64,000 bases of DNA from Oceanobacillus sp. J11TS1 (GCF_018333215.1 NZ_BORO01000015.1:1-64000); one strand, 5' to 3'. Positions 48,092-58,118 are shown, counted from the first letter of the stretch. The notes: generated from the sequence alone by a model not told the origin. Numbers and translations: made by a program.

Positions 48092-48796
48092 TTAAAACAA
48101 AGTAAACACATAATAAACGAACACGACAGTCAAAATACTAGGTAATAAGTTTCCAATACGGATCTTCGTGATATTTAATAGGTTAAGGCCAATTGCAAGA
48201 ATAAGCAATCCGCCAACTGCTGTCAATTCAACAATTAATCCATCTAAAAAGGCAGCTGACACCCACCTGTCAATTTGAGTCGCTAATATGGTAATCGTTC
48301 CTTGGTAAAGAAAAACAGGTACTGCTGACAAAATAACGCCGAAGCCCAATGTCGTCGTTAATACAAGAGAGGTAAAACCATCAATAATTCCTTTTGTTAT
48401 CAAAATACCATGGTCTCCCCGAATACCACTGTCCAATGCCCCAATAATCGCCATCGCCCCAACACAAAATATAAGAGATGCTGTGACAAATCCTTGCGAA
48501 ATGCTTGTATTGTTTTCACTGGCAGCGAAACGGTAACCAATCCATTTACCAAAACGATTCAGGACTTCTTCAATCTTCAATCCTTCACCAATAATTGCCC
48601 CAGATAACAAGCTTAATAAGACAATAATAATTTGCTCTGTCTGTAATGCCATTTGCATTCCGATTAAAACAATGGCCAACCCTATTCCATTCATCACTGT
48701 TTCTTTAAATCGTTCTGGAATCTTTGTGAAAAATAAACCAATCACACTGCCAATAATTATAAAAACGAAATTAACAATTGTTCCAAATATGGCCAC
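48092..48796 (-). CDS. DUF554 membrane protein
   Basis: A 234-residue protein with about seven helices and the family pattern LLSGAIIGEGLKIEEVLNRFG near 65-85. DUF554 proteins are often annotated as possible transporters; function unknown. Start GTG with AGGAGGTAAG. It was probably acquired as a core gene; nothing unusual. Confidence 0.85.
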   Translation of the reverse strand: MAIFGTIVNFVFIIIGSVIGLFFTKIPERFKETVMNGIGLAIVLIGMQMALQTEQIIIVLLSLLSGAIIGEGLKIEEVLNRFGKWIGYRFAASENNTSISQGFVTASLIFCVGAMAIIGALDSGIRGDHGILITKGIIDGFTSLVLTTTLGFGVILSAVPVFLYQGTITILATQIDRWVSAAFLDGLIVELTAVGGLLILAIGLNLLNITKIRIGNLLPSILTVVFVYYVFTLF

Positions 48797-48827
48797 TTCT
48801 TACCTCCTATTTTCAAGAGTTTTTAGA

Positions 48828-48866
48828 GGAACAAGTAATTACAGCCCCCGTGTCTACCTCAACAGA
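48828..48866. repeat. Possible decayed repeat B unit
   Basis: GAGGAACAAGTAATTACAGC then CCCCGTGTC resembles GACGAGTAATCGCAGTCCC with several changes. It is a single unit without the tandem context, so chance similarity is possible. Confidence 0.3.
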
Positions 48867-48896
48867 TAAAGTTCTACAGGACTCATCTTATGAAAT

Positions 48897-48912
48897 TGTT
48901 CCACGTGAAACA
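48897..48912. promoter_or_regulatory. parS site 1
   Basis: TGTTCCACGTGAAACA differs at one position from the symmetric TGTTTCACGTGAAACA and matches known Firmicutes parS variants. Spo0J (ParB) loads here. It lies between the DUF554 gene and mntD. The rest of the gap 48913-49190 shows nothing else. Confidence 0.85.
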
Positions 48913-49189
48913 TTTTCGCTATTTCACGTTGTAATTATTTTATATGTATTGTCTGGGAGGATACCAACACAATATAGTATAGACGGGAAGGGAATATAAC
49001 TGAAACTCGGGAATACACTTCAGAGGTATTTTTCATAGGTCTCGTTTATCCGTGTTATTTTTCCCACTTAAGCAACATGAAATATCCCTCTCAAACCTAA
49101 TTCTCCCCTATTCAGACAAAACGTTAAAGAGCATTATAATCAAAATTCAATCAATTTGCAATCATTTATCTACGCTTTTTTTACTCAAA

Positions 49190-49222
49190 AAAAACAGCTA
49201 AGACATAAATCTCAACTGTTTC
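49190..49222 (-). terminator. Terminator of mntABCD
   Basis: On the minus strand AAACAG-TTGAG and CTTAG-CTGTTT pair with mismatches around an 8-base loop, followed by TTTTTT, 20 bases after the mntD stop. Confidence 0.7.
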
Positions 49223-49241
49223 TCTCTCGTTTAGAAGACTT

Positions 49242-50129
49242 TCATGATACATGCTCTTCCTTCCATGCTTCTGGTCGGACCCATCTAGAAATCAAACCGT
49301 GCTTCGGTGAAAGAAGGAAACCAAATAAAAAGATACATCCTGTCGCAAATGCCATGGACCCAGAAATGGATGTATCCAGCCATGTTGCAATCCAATAACC
49401 AATGACAGCAGATAATACTCCGAATCCACCGCTAAGAATAAGCATCCACATTAACTTATCTGTCCATAGATATGCTGAGGCAGCTGGCGTAATTAACATG
49501 GCCACAACGAGTATCGCACCTACTGCGTCAAAAGAAGCAACCGTTGTGACAGAGACAAGGGTCATAAACAAATAATGAAAGAAGATAACGGGAATACCTA
49601 AACTTGCTGCCAAAGCCGGATCAAAAGAAGTAATTTTCCATTCTTTATAGAATGCAATAATAAAGAAAATAACCAGAATTAATACGACAGTAAGTAATGC
49701 TGTAGCTTTTGGAACTGCACCAATCAAAGGAATTTCCACTGTTGTAAATGGAATAAATGTAATCTCTCCCATCAACGCATGCTGTACGTCTAAATGGACG
49801 TTACCAACAGATGTGGAGATAAGAATCACACCAACCGCAAACAAAGTTGTAAAGACGATACCCAATGATGCATCATGCTGAACCTTTAAGGAATGTAACA
49901 TTTGTACAAGAAATGCTGTAAGAATCCCAGCTAAAATGCCGCCAATTAACATACCTGTGCCGCTCACCTGCTGAGTTACCATATAAGCTATTACAATCCC
50001 TAATAACACCGTATGACTAATTGCATCAGCCATCATCGCTTGTTTTCTTAAGATAAGGAAGACCCCAATTACCCCGCAGGATAAGCCTACAAGTGAAGCC
50101 GTTAAAATAATCCACATCGTATACGTCAT
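49242..50129 (-). CDS. mntD: Manganese ABC transporter permease MntD
   Basis: A 295-residue ABC-3 type permease with 8-9 helices, opening IILTASLVGLSCGVIGVFLI and containing KQAMMADAISHTVLLGIV. It pairs with MntC. It overlaps mntC by four bases. Confidence 0.87.
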   Translation of the reverse strand: MTYTMWIILTASLVGLSCGVIGVFLILRKQAMMADAISHTVLLGIVIAYMVTQQVSGTGMLIGGILAGILTAFLVQMLHSLKVQHDASLGIVFTTLFAVGVILISTSVGNVHLDVQHALMGEITFIPFTTVEIPLIGAVPKATALLTVVLILVIFFIIAFYKEWKITSFDPALAASLGIPVIFFHYLFMTLVSVTTVASFDAVGAILVVAMLITPAASAYLWTDKLMWMLILSGGFGVLSAVIGYWIATWLDTSISGSMAFATGCIFLFGFLLSPKHGLISRWVRPEAWKEEHVS

Positions 50130-51043
50130 TGTGATCCTCCTTTATCCATTACGAATTGATTTCTTTCCGAGTCGCGTTGTTGCACTTTAAATTGGATAAA
50201 GCGAATAATAATTCCTTTCTCTTTTCCAAATAACAAAGAAATAGCAAAAATTGCTGCGGATACAAGTACAATGAATGGCCCTGTCGGCAATCCGCTTCCT
50301 GTAGAACTTATCCATGTACCAAGTGCGCCAGCGGCCCCTCCTACCAATGAAGAAAGCAAAATCATATTTCGAAAAGAATGCGTCCAATACCTGGCGCTTA
50401 CTGCTGGAATAATAAGCATAGCCGCCATTAAGATAACACCCACTGCTTGTATTCCAATCACAATGGTGGTGACAAGCACAATGGTATATAGGACATTCAT
50501 GCTTCGAACAGACATCCCAATTCCTTTTGCAAAGGCAGCATCAAATAAGTAGAGCTTCCACTCTTTAAAACCTATAAAAATAATCAAAATGACGATGCCC
50601 GCCAATACCACCATGGTAATGACATCGGAACGGACCATTGCTGCTGCCTGCCCGTAAATAAAACTATTTAACCCGCTTTGATTCCCTCCTGCAGAGCGAT
50701 TGGCAATGGATAAAAGCATAATACCAACACCATAAAAAACGGATAATGTCATTCCCATCGCAGTATCTTCCGTAATTCTCGAAGCATTCGTTATCCATTG
50801 AATAAGGAATGCTCCAAGCAATGCACTTGCTGCAGCACCTATGACAAGCAACAATAAATTTTTTTCCTGTATGATGAAGAAAGCCACAACCACGCCAGGG
50901 AGTGCCGCGTGAGACAGGGCATCACTCATTAGGTTTTGTCTTTTCCAATAAGCTAAACATCCAATCCCCCCAGCAGCAAACCCAAGAATCATTGTACTTA
51001 ATAGCACCCATATGGTATTACTGTGAAGTAGCGTGGACCACAT
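50126..51043 (-). CDS. mntC: Manganese ABC transporter permease MntC
   Basis: A 305-residue ABC-3 permease: GFAAGGIGCLAYWKRQNLMS then DALSHAALPGVVVAF, and VLMAAMLIIPAVSARYWT. It overlaps mntB by 26 bases; the ATG has AAAGGGAG upstream. With MntD it forms a heterodimeric pore. Confidence 0.87.
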   Translation of the reverse strand: MWSTLLHSNTIWVLLSTMILGFAAGGIGCLAYWKRQNLMSDALSHAALPGVVVAFFIIQEKNLLLLVIGAAASALLGAFLIQWITNASRITEDTAMGMTLSVFYGVGIMLLSIANRSAGGNQSGLNSFIYGQAAAMVRSDVITMVVLAGIVILIIFIGFKEWKLYLFDAAFAKGIGMSVRSMNVLYTIVLVTTIVIGIQAVGVILMAAMLIIPAVSARYWTHSFRNMILLSSLVGGAAGALGTWISSTGSGLPTGPFIVLVSAAIFAISLLFGKEKGIIIRFIQFKVQQRDSERNQFVMDKGGSQ

Positions 51044-51791
51044 ATTGATCTCCCTTTCCTATCCATTGCATATTTCCACCATACGTGGTTGCTATATTAT
51101 CCTTTGTAAATACTTCTTCTGTTTTACCGTGGGCATATACTGTTTTATTTAAAAGTAAGACATGATCGAAATATTCTGGGACTGTCTGTAAGTCGTGGTG
51201 AACGACCAAAACCGTTTTTCCTTTACGCTTTAACTCCTTCAGAATAGCCATAATTGCTTTTTCTGTAGATGCATCTACACCTGCTAATGGTTCATCCATG
51301 AAATATAATTCCGCATCCTGAGCTAACGCACGTGCCAAAAATACACGCTGCTGCTGACCGCCAGATAATTGGCTGATTTGACGGTGCGCATAAGATTCCA
51401 TGCCCATCTTTTTTAATGCGTTCATCGCTTTTTCCTTATCCTTTCTAGAAGGAAAACGAAACCAGCCGATCTTTCCGTATAGTCCCATGGTGACCACATC
51501 TAAGGCATCGGTAGGAAAATCCCAGTCCACAGACCCCCGTTGAGGAACATAACCAATTTTCTTCTTGGCTATTTTAAAGGAAGTATCCCAAAAACGAACC
51601 GTTCCTGTTAGCTGCGGATGCAAGCCCAGCATTGTTTTAATTAATGTTGATTTTCCCGCTCCATTTGGTCCAACAATTGCTGTTATCGTTCCTTCTTCTA
51701 CATTGAAATTCACGTTACTTAATACTTTATTTTTTTGATAGGATGCTGATAAATCATCCACTTGAATAATAGATGATCGCAACTTACTCAT
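51018..51791 (-). CDS. mntB: Manganese ABC transporter ATPase MntB
   Basis: A 257-residue ATPase: Walker A GPNGAGKSTL (near 40), signature LSGGQQQRVFLARAL, Walker B LYFMDEPLAGVD. It energises Mn2+ import. It overlaps mntA by 8 bases. Confidence 0.9.
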   Translation of the reverse strand: MSKLRSSIIQVDDLSASYQKNKVLSNVNFNVEEGTITAIVGPNGAGKSTLIKTMLGLHPQLTGTVRFWDTSFKIAKKKIGYVPQRGSVDWDFPTDALDVVTMGLYGKIGWFRFPSRKDKEKAMNALKKMGMESYAHRQISQLSGGQQQRVFLARALAQDAELYFMDEPLAGVDASTEKAIMAILKELKRKGKTVLVVHHDLQTVPEYFDHVLLLNKTVYAHGKTEEVFTKDNIATTYGGNMQWIGKGDQYVVHATSQ

Positions 51792-52737
51792 CTCCTTCAG
51801 TTAATGCTTCATAAATTGTATCCACATTATACTTATACATTCCAATATACGTGCCCTCTTCTGTTCCTTCTTCTCCCATTGCATCCGAGTATAATTCTCC
51901 GCCAATTTCGATCTCTACGCCATTGCTGGCAGATCCTTCAACAACCGCATTGATAGAATCTTGATTTACACTGCTTTCTACAAAGATTGCTGGAACATCA
52001 TGCTCTGCAATGAGTTCAATTGTTTTATTGATGTCAGATACGCCAATCTCACTCTCTGTACTTAATCCCTGTAAACCAACAACTTCTACATTATGCAATC
52101 TGCCAAAATAACCAAATGCATCATGTGCTGTTACTAAAACACGCTGATTCTCCGGGATATCTTGTAATTTTTCTGCTTCTGTTTTTAACGCATCCAATTC
52201 TGCAAAGTAAGCTTGCTTATTCGCTTCAAACTCATCTGCATAATCTGGTGCATAATCTTTTAATTCTTCGACAGCTGCATCAAGCGCATCCTGCCACATG
52301 TTATAGTCAAACCAGATATGTGGATCAATAGCTCCTTCTTCATCTTTCAGCAGCTGATCCTCCGGAAGCGTCTCGCCAATTGCTAATACTGGCTTTTCTG
52401 AGCTTATGGATTCAAATACTTCCGTCATATTTGCCTCCAAATTTAACCCATTATAGAAAATGACGTCTGCTCCATCTACCTTCGAAATATCACTTTGGGT
52501 AGGATTATATAAGTGTGGATCCACGGACGGCCCCATTAAACTTTCTACGTTTACATGCTCTCCTCCAATAACCGACAATGGTTCACCAATTTGAGCAATC
52601 GTTGTAACGACTGTAATCTTATCGTCTTCATCCGCACTGCCTTCCCCATTATCCGATCCACAAGCAACTAAAAAGAAGAATCCCATACATATTCCGATGC
52701 TCATTATATTCTTCCATTTTCTTTTCATCTTTCCCAC
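51784..52737 (-). CDS. mntA: Manganese-binding lipoprotein MntA
   Basis: A 317-residue TroA-family lipoprotein: lipobox FFFLVACGSD, metal ligands DPHLYNP (His near 77), DPHIWFD (His near 143), AHDAFGYFG (His near 209) and an acidic FVESSVNQDS near 280. Zinc is an alternative cargo, but the flanking MntR-like boxes favour manganese. Confidence 0.9.
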   Translation of the reverse strand: MGKMKRKWKNIMSIGICMGFFFLVACGSDNGEGSADEDDKITVVTTIAQIGEPLSVIGGEHVNVESLMGPSVDPHLYNPTQSDISKVDGADVIFYNGLNLEANMTEVFESISSEKPVLAIGETLPEDQLLKDEEGAIDPHIWFDYNMWQDALDAAVEELKDYAPDYADEFEANKQAYFAELDALKTEAEKLQDIPENQRVLVTAHDAFGYFGRLHNVEVVGLQGLSTESEIGVSDINKTIELIAEHDVPAIFVESSVNQDSINAVVEGSASNGVEIEIGGELYSDAMGEEGTEEGTYIGMYKYNVDTIYEALTEGDE

Positions 52738-52747
52738 TCCCTTTATT

Positions 52748-52848
52748 TTTGCCCTCGGTAAACTTTATTATTTAACAACTACTTTATGCATTATATTTCG
52801 TTTTGTCAAGTATATTTTATTTAAGACAATATTTTGCCGTTAGGAAAC
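52748..52848 (-). promoter_or_regulatory. mntA promoter with two MntR-like boxes
   Basis: TTTGCCCTCGGTAAAC (52748-52763) and TTTGCCGTTAGGAAAC (52833-52848) resemble the MntR box TTTGCCTTAAGGAAAC at 12 and 13 of 16 positions. Between them on the minus strand are TTGACA (52809-52804) and TAAAGT (52786-52781), 17 bases apart. Manganese-bound MntR would repress the operon. MntR itself is not in the window. Confidence 0.75.
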
Positions 52849-52923
52849 ATTTTGTCCAAATAATTTTGTATTATGCTGATGGATGTATCATATCAAGTTA
52901 TGTAAGGATATATATTTTTTAGC

Positions 52924-52966
52924 CAAAAAAATAAGGCAGAATAGCCAAGCTACACTGTCTTATTTT
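52924..52966 (-). terminator. Terminator-like hairpin downstream of the XRE regulator
   Basis: AATAAGGCAG and CTGTCTTATT form a stem with one mismatch and a 15-base loop, followed on the minus strand by TTTTTTGG. It lies 145 bases past the XRE stop and insulates mntA from it. Confidence 0.75.
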
Positions 52967-53109
52967 AATTTTAGATACTTGTTCAGTGGAATTTTTCCCT
53001 TGGGGTCTTCCACCGTTTTCTCGTAGGAGTATCCGTATTTTTCCACCACTATCTAGTTGTCATTATTCTATTTATTTACATCTTTCAACTATGGAATGAT
53101 GTTGGTCTA

Positions 53110-53565
53110 TTAATCCGTATATTTATTTTTTAACTGATCTGAACCAATACCGCCTAAAACCATTAAAACGAAAGGTGTAAAACTCACCACGCCTTTTGGC
53201 AATCCTTCTAAAATCATAATGTTTGTACCAGCAAAATAATTCAAACCAAAAATGATTAATTTTCCGATTATTAGAATTAGCCCTAACATAAACACACTAT
53301 CAAAGAACTTTTTCCACCTTGGATATGCTAGTTTTTTACTGTCTTGAATGACTTGTTCCGTCATTTTCTTGTCCCCCCTCAACATTTCGTCTATCGTGAT
53401 ACCGAACAAATCACTTAATTCAATGATTACTTCGATACTCGGATAGTTCTTATCTGTTTCCCACTTTGAAACAGATTGACGACTCACATGAATTTTTTCA
53501 GCAAGATCAGTTTGTGACCAACCTCTTTTTTCTCGTTCCTTTTTTAACCGTTCACTAAAAATCAT
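53110..53565 (-). CDS. XRE-family regulator with C-terminal membrane helices
   Basis: A 151-residue protein: Cro/C1-type helix-turn-helix (about 4-60, WSQTDLAEKIHVSRQSVSKW) followed by two membrane helices (about 88-110 and 122-142). Membrane-linked XRE regulators of this kind occur in bacilli, often controlling adjacent transport genes; the target here is unknown. Start ATG with AAAGGTG; the frame runs four codons further. Confidence 0.85.
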   Translation of the reverse strand: MIFSERLKKEREKRGWSQTDLAEKIHVSRQSVSKWETDKNYPSIEVIIELSDLFGITIDEMLRGDKKMTEQVIQDSKKLAYPRWKKFFDSVFMLGLILIIGKLIIFGLNYFAGTNIMILEGLPKGVVSFTPFVLMVLGGIGSDQLKNKYTD

Positions 53566-53851
53566 GTCAGCCAACACCTTTCTTTGTTTCCATTATTGAG
53601 GGACGTAGTTAAAAAGTAAAGATAGTTCTAAGTGCATCAAGGTGCAACCTCATGTTGCCAATGAATAAATCAAGTTTTCTAAAGTTATTTTATCCTTTTT
53701 TGTAAAAGTTATAAATATGGATGATTCATGCTATACAAGCTGCTAATCTTGCTTGCTATTCCGATGCAACATAAATCGTACAAAATAACCACTTATCCCA
53801 ATCGATGTCATACGGAAATTTCCCCTATTCCTCTCGAGTTTAAATAAAATA

Positions 53852-53911
53852 AAAAAATAGCCGATAAGTTCTCTGCAAATTTCTACGAGAATAGTTATCG
53901 GCTATTTTTTA
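53852..53911 (-). terminator. Terminator of soj-spo0J
   Basis: AAATAGCCGATAA and TTATCGGCTATTT form a 13-bp stem around a 27-base loop, with long T-runs on the minus strand. It touches the spo0J stop codon. The gap from here to the XRE start shows nothing else. Confidence 0.88.
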
Positions 53912-54748
53912 TTTTTCAAGATACTCCAGGATGCGATTTAAATCCTCATCATTGTAAAACTCAATTTCAATTTTACCTTTTTGCTTCCCTTTATGAATGT
54001 GAACAGCTGTTCCAAGCGTATTACGAAGCACTGTTTCTCTTTCTTGAATAAATATATCTTTCTTCGGCTTTTTTTTCTGTTTTTTCACTTGTTTTTCATT
54101 GATTGCTATGATTAGCTTCTCTACTTGGCGAACATTTAGCTTTTCTTTACGAATTTTATTCGCTAAAGCTAGAATGGATTCTCGATCTTTTAAGCCAAGC
54201 AGCGCACGGCCATGCCCCATCGATAGCTCGCCATTATTAATATAGGCAATCACTTCTTCCGGCAAAGATAATAAACGAATCATATTAGCAATATGTGATC
54301 GGCTTTTTCCTAATCTTTCTGAGAGTACGTGCTGTGTTATGTTTAGTTTTTCTACTAAATTTGCATAGGCTTGTGCTTCTTCAATAGGAGTTAGGTTTTC
54401 GCGTTGCAGGTTTTCTAGTAACGCGATTTCCATCATGCGTTCATCCGTTAATTCTCGGACAATTGCAGGAATTGTCTTTAGACCAGCTTCCTTTGCTGCA
54501 CGGTATCTTCTTTCCCCAACAACAATTTCGAACCCTTTAAGACTTTTTCGTACAATAATTGGTTGAATAACACCATATTCTTTAATAGAATCCTTTAACT
54601 CTTCAATAGATTCTGCTTGAAAGCTCTTCCTTGGCTGATAAGGATTGGGACGACACTTAGATATTTCAATCTCTTGAATATTATCTTTATTGTCTTTTTC
54701 AGCTTCTGGAAACAACGCATTAATTCCTTTACCTAACCCTCTCGGCAT
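53909..54748 (-). CDS. spo0J: Chromosome partitioning protein Spo0J (ParB)
   Basis: A 279-residue ParB/CTP-dependent clamp: N-terminal CTPase region with GERRYRA (near 77), central helix-turn-helix (TQHVLSERLGKSRSHIANMI) that reads parS, and a C-terminal dimer domain. It organises the origin region, loads SMC and stimulates Soj. Its start overlaps soj by 20 bases. Two parS sites lie at 48.9 and 57.0 kb. Confidence 0.96.
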   Translation of the reverse strand: MPRGLGKGINALFPEAEKDNKDNIQEIEISKCRPNPYQPRKSFQAESIEELKDSIKEYGVIQPIIVRKSLKGFEIVVGERRYRAAKEAGLKTIPAIVRELTDERMMEIALLENLQRENLTPIEEAQAYANLVEKLNITQHVLSERLGKSRSHIANMIRLLSLPEEVIAYINNGELSMGHGRALLGLKDRESILALANKIRKEKLNVRQVEKLIIAINEKQVKKQKKKPKKDIFIQERETVLRNTLGTAVHIHKGKQKGKIEIEFYNDEDLNRILEYLEK

Positions 54749-55502
54749 TTGTCATCACTTCCTTCGCTAAATCAAGATATACCTCTGCCCCCCGAGATTT
54801 TGAATCATAAGAAATAATTGGCTGACCATGGCTCGGAGCTTCGCCTAAACGAACGTTTCTCGGAATAATGGTTTCAAATACTTTGTCTTGGAAATACTTT
54901 TTCACTTCTTCAATAACTTGGATTCCAAGATTGGTACGTGCATCCAGCATTGTCAGAAGAACGCCTTCAATCATCAGCTCTTTATTTAGATGCTTTTGCA
55001 CTAATCGAATCGTATTTAGCAACTGACTTAATCCTTCTAATGCATAATACTCGCATTGTACGGGAATCATCACTGTATCGGATGCGGTTAATGCATTGAT
55101 CGTTAACAACCCTAAGGATGGCGGACAGTCAATTATAATGTAATCATATTGATCTTTAATCTCATTTAATGCAGATTTCAAACGAATTTCTCTTGAAATA
55201 ATCGGTACAAGTTCAATTTCCGATCCTGCTAGCTGAATCGTAGCAGGAATAATATCTAGGTTATCTAAATTTGTGGAAACAATGACATCTTCTGCTGGCG
55301 TATCTTCTACTAACACATTGTAGATACATTGGTTAACATCCGCTTTATTAACGCCAACTCCACTCGTAGCATTCCCTTGTGGATCTGTATCAACGAGTAA
55401 TACCTTATTACCCAAGGAAGCTAAACAAGCGCTGACATTAACAGATGATGTTGTTTTTCCAACGCCACCTTTTTGATTTGCAATGGATATAGTTTTTCCC
55501 AT
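54729..55502 (-). CDS. soj: Chromosome partitioning ATPase Soj (ParA)
   Basis: A 257-residue ParA ATPase: deviant Walker A KGGVGKTTSSVN (near 11-18), VLLVDTDPQGNAT, and DCPPSLGLLTINAL. It regulates DnaA at oriC and works with Spo0J. The start MGKTISIANQ is chosen with AGGTAGGTG upstream; the open frame extends 39 codons further without support. Confidence 0.96.
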   Translation of the reverse strand: MGKTISIANQKGGVGKTTSSVNVSACLASLGNKVLLVDTDPQGNATSGVGVNKADVNQCIYNVLVEDTPAEDVIVSTNLDNLDIIPATIQLAGSEIELVPIISREIRLKSALNEIKDQYDYIIIDCPPSLGLLTINALTASDTVMIPVQCEYYALEGLSQLLNTIRLVQKHLNKELMIEGVLLTMLDARTNLGIQVIEEVKKYFQDKVFETIIPRNVRLGEAPSHGQPIISYDSKSRGAEVYLDLAKEVMTNAERVR

Positions 55503-56017
55503 GTTGACACCTACCTTACTCGGAGGTTGTTCAAATCTTTTTGATAAAATGAAACTTTCATTCAATGAGGTTTTTATTCTTTTTCCTCTGAACGAATTTG
55601 CGGGTACTGGCCCCACCACAACCGCTGGGGTCTGCGATTACTCGCCCCAATAAGCCCGTTGTTTGTTGAATAATCAGGAAGTTGATATCCGCTATTCCCC
55701 AACTTAACAAATCAATTTTATCTTCTTGCTCTATCAAGTGGTAGTAGTTTTACGGATACTTGCTCCGTGATAAATAATCTAGCATTTTAAGTCATTTCAC
55801 CAAAAAAATTGAGCAATCACTTCTCTATTAACTATCATAGCATTTATTTATAAATTACGATGCATTTTAGCATATTTTAATTCAATTTTAATATAGAATG
55901 ATTTAAAGTACCACCTGAGAATTCTTAGAAGTTTCTATTTTTATTACTTTTTCCAAAATAAATACCCATCTCGCACTAAGATGGGCCAGGAAATCATCCA
56001 TGCTGATCGTTCGATAA
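55503..56017. other. Gap between noc and soj with one repeat B unit
   Basis: The minus strand at 55617-55655 reads TTGGGGCGAGTAATCGCAGA followed by CCCC, a single family-B-like unit. The rest of this 515-base gap is AT-rich. I see no gene, no parS and no clear terminator in it. A promoter for soj must lie here, but no pair of elements stands out. Confidence 0.5.
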
Positions 56018-56875
56018 CTACTTTTGTTTTGGTATTTTAATAGTTATTTGATAGTAATCATCTAGTTCTTCCTCATCTGATTCTACCTCAACACCTGTAT
56101 CTGATACCATATGAAGTGATTGCCTAATCGTATTCATAGCAATCCGCACATCTTTATTAATACCTTTCAATCTTGGCTTTGGTTTCCGCTTCTCTTCTTT
56201 TGGCTCATTGATTTTAGCAATCCGCTCTTCTGTTTGTTTCACATTCCATTCTTTCTCAAGAATCTCTTTTAAGACAAGAAGCTGTTGCTCTTCATCCTTT
56301 AACTTAATTAAGGCACGAGCATGTCTTTCCGTAATTAACTTTTCTAATAAAGCATCTTGTACCTCTTTAGGAAGCTTTAATAATCTTAATTTGTTTGCAA
56401 TTGTAGACTGATTCTTTCCAAGACGCTGTGCTAAAGCTTCCTGCGTCAAGTTATGCAGTTCAAGTAACTTATTATATGCCGCAGCTTCTTCAATTACGGT
56501 CAGTTCTTCCCGTTGCAAGTTTTCTATTAGCGCTACAGAGGCAGTTTCTGTATCGCTCATGTCACGAATAATAGCGGATACTTTTTTCCAGCCTAAATGC
56601 TGAACTGCTCTCCATCTTCTTTCCCCTGCAATTAATTCAAAAGAATCATCATCTATTTTACGAACGACAATTGGCTGAATCATTCCATGTGTGTGTATGG
56701 TCTGAGCTAATTCTTTTATCTTTTCTTCTTGAAAAATCGTTCGTGGTTGGTAGCGATTGGCCTGAATTTTATCGATATCGATTTGAACCACTTCATCTGA
56801 AGAAAAAGAAACTTTCTCCGTATCAATTGGATCCTTATCGCTTTTTCCAAATATCCGATTAAAAGGACTCACCAC
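56018..56875 (-). CDS. noc: Nucleoid occlusion protein Noc
   Basis: A 285-residue ParB paralogue: [13 protein letters not shown], helix-turn-helix [20 protein letters not shown] and an N-terminal amphipathic start ([10 protein letters not shown]) that in B. subtilis binds membrane. It prevents division over the nucleoid by binding ATTTCCCGGGAAAT sites, one of which is at 38537. Start GTG with AAGGTGG; a second GTG follows immediately. Confidence 0.95.
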   Translation of the reverse strand: MVSPFNRIFGKSDKDPIDTEKVSFSSDEVVQIDIDKIQANRYQPRTIFQEEKIKELAQTIHTHGMIQPIVVRKIDDDSFELIAGERRWRAVQHLGWKKVSAIIRDMSDTETASVALIENLQREELTVIEEAAAYNKLLELHNLTQEALAQRLGKNQSTIANKLRLLKLPKEVQDALLEKLITERHARALIKLKDEEQQLLVLKEILEKEWNVKQTEERIAKINEPKEEKRKPKPRLKGINKDVRIAMNTIRQSLHMVSDTGVEVESDEEELDDYYQITIKIPKQK

Positions 56876-57014
56876 TTGCTGACACCACCTTCTAAAGTTA
56901 ACAAACTATTCATTACCCATTTATATAAAAACAAAAGTTCAGAGTTAGACGCGGCTTTTATGAAAATAAGAAAAAATTCACGTCAAATTCCAAATTTCCT
57001 CTTCACTTAAAAGA

Positions 57015-57040
57015 TAATGTTTCACGTGAAACATTATCTA
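57015..57040. promoter_or_regulatory. parS site 2 in a 26-bp perfect palindrome
   Basis: TGTTTCACGTGAAACA (57020-57035) is the consensus parS. Flanking GATAA and TTATC extend it to a perfect 26-bp palindrome. It lies between noc and rsmG, as near B. subtilis noc. Further down, CGTGAAATAATTTCACG (57165-57181) is a 17-bp palindrome flanked by GTTATATCTCT repeats; its role is unknown. The rest of the 525-base gap shows nothing else. Confidence 0.92.
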
Positions 57041-57401
57041 TACTCCATAATCATTGGTTGAATTTATCTATAAAAAAGCGCGAAGCATTCATGCCGTAAC
57101 GTCTGCCCTAGCACATCTTGTAAGACAAAAAACGTAAAGGCTTGAGCAAGTTATATCTCTATTTCGTGAAATAATTTCACGCTTCGTTATATCTCTTATC
57201 TGTTTCTACATACCGTCGTTCATCCATCATGATAACATTCATATAATAGCATCTATGCTTTACAGGAGACAACAAAGAACAGCCGATAAGTATAGTTTTA
57301 TTCTACCATACCTACCACTGAAAAAATATAAAATGAATTTAAATAATATGCATCATATCTTTTCCTCTGCCTAAAATTTATTTTCACTTAGCAAGATAGT
57401 G

Positions 57402-58118
57402 TCATTCAATTGGTTCTTTATTTGGTAACCCTGCTTTTCTAGGATATTTTTTAGGTGTCTTACGCTTCTTAGCAATTTGAATAATAGATCGTTCGCCTTC
57501 ATCTCGAGGAAGTGTAAACGTATCTATAGATTCTACCTCTCCCCCAAGTAATTCAATTGCCGCTTTTCCTGCTTCCAGTTCTTCTTTTGCTTGTGATCCT
57601 TTCATGGCCACAAAATAACCGTCTTTTTTCACAAATGGCAGACATAATTCACTTAGGACGGACATTCGAGCTACGGCTCTTGCAGTTACTAAATCATATT
57701 GTTCGCGAAATGCCTCATTTTTCCCTGCGTTTTCGGCGCGATCATGATAAAAAGCTACATCTGTCAGCTCCAATTTATTTGCTAAATGATTCAGAAATGT
57801 AATCCGCTTTTTTAAAGAATCTATAATTGTTACTTTTAAGTGTGGAAAACAAATCTTTAACGGAATACTCGGAAATCCTGCACCTGCACCAATATCACAG
57901 ATAGATAATTCTTGTGTCATATCGACGTAAAAAGCTGCAGTAATACAATCATAGAAATGCTTTTCATACACACCTTCTTCATCTGTAATTGCTGTTAAAT
58001 TTATTTTTTCATTCCATTCGACTAGCTCTTTAAAATAAATATCAAATGCTTTTTGCTGTGATTCATTTAATATTATACCTTTATCCGCTAATGCTTTCAC
58101 AAATTGTTCTGGTTTCAT
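57402..58118 (-). CDS. rsmG: 16S rRNA m7G527 methyltransferase
   Basis: A 238-residue RsmG (GidB): SAM-binding [16 protein letters not shown] (near 72) and [16 protein letters not shown]. It methylates G527 of 16S rRNA. A terminator upstream separates it from mnmG, so it probably has its own promoter. Confidence 0.95.
   Translation of the reverse strand: MKPEQFVKALADKGIILNESQQKAFDIYFKELVEWNEKINLTAITDEEGVYEKHFYDCITAAFYVDMTQELSICDIGAGAGFPSIPLKICFPHLKVTIIDSLKKRITFLNHLANKLELTDVAFYHDRAENAGKNEAFREQYDLVTARAVARMSVLSELCLPFVKKDGYFVAMKGSQAKEELEAGKAAIELLGGEVESIDTFTLPRDEGERSIIQIAKKRKTPKKYPRKAGLPNKEPIE

Noticed and set aside
48092-48869. Plus-strand frames opposite the DUF554 gene and beyond
   Set aside because: They are antisense shadows of a clear membrane-protein gene with proper GTG start and AGGAGG.
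57160-57172. ATTTCGTGAAAT considered as a Noc site
   Set aside because: It lacks the central CCGG and is 12, not 14, bases long.
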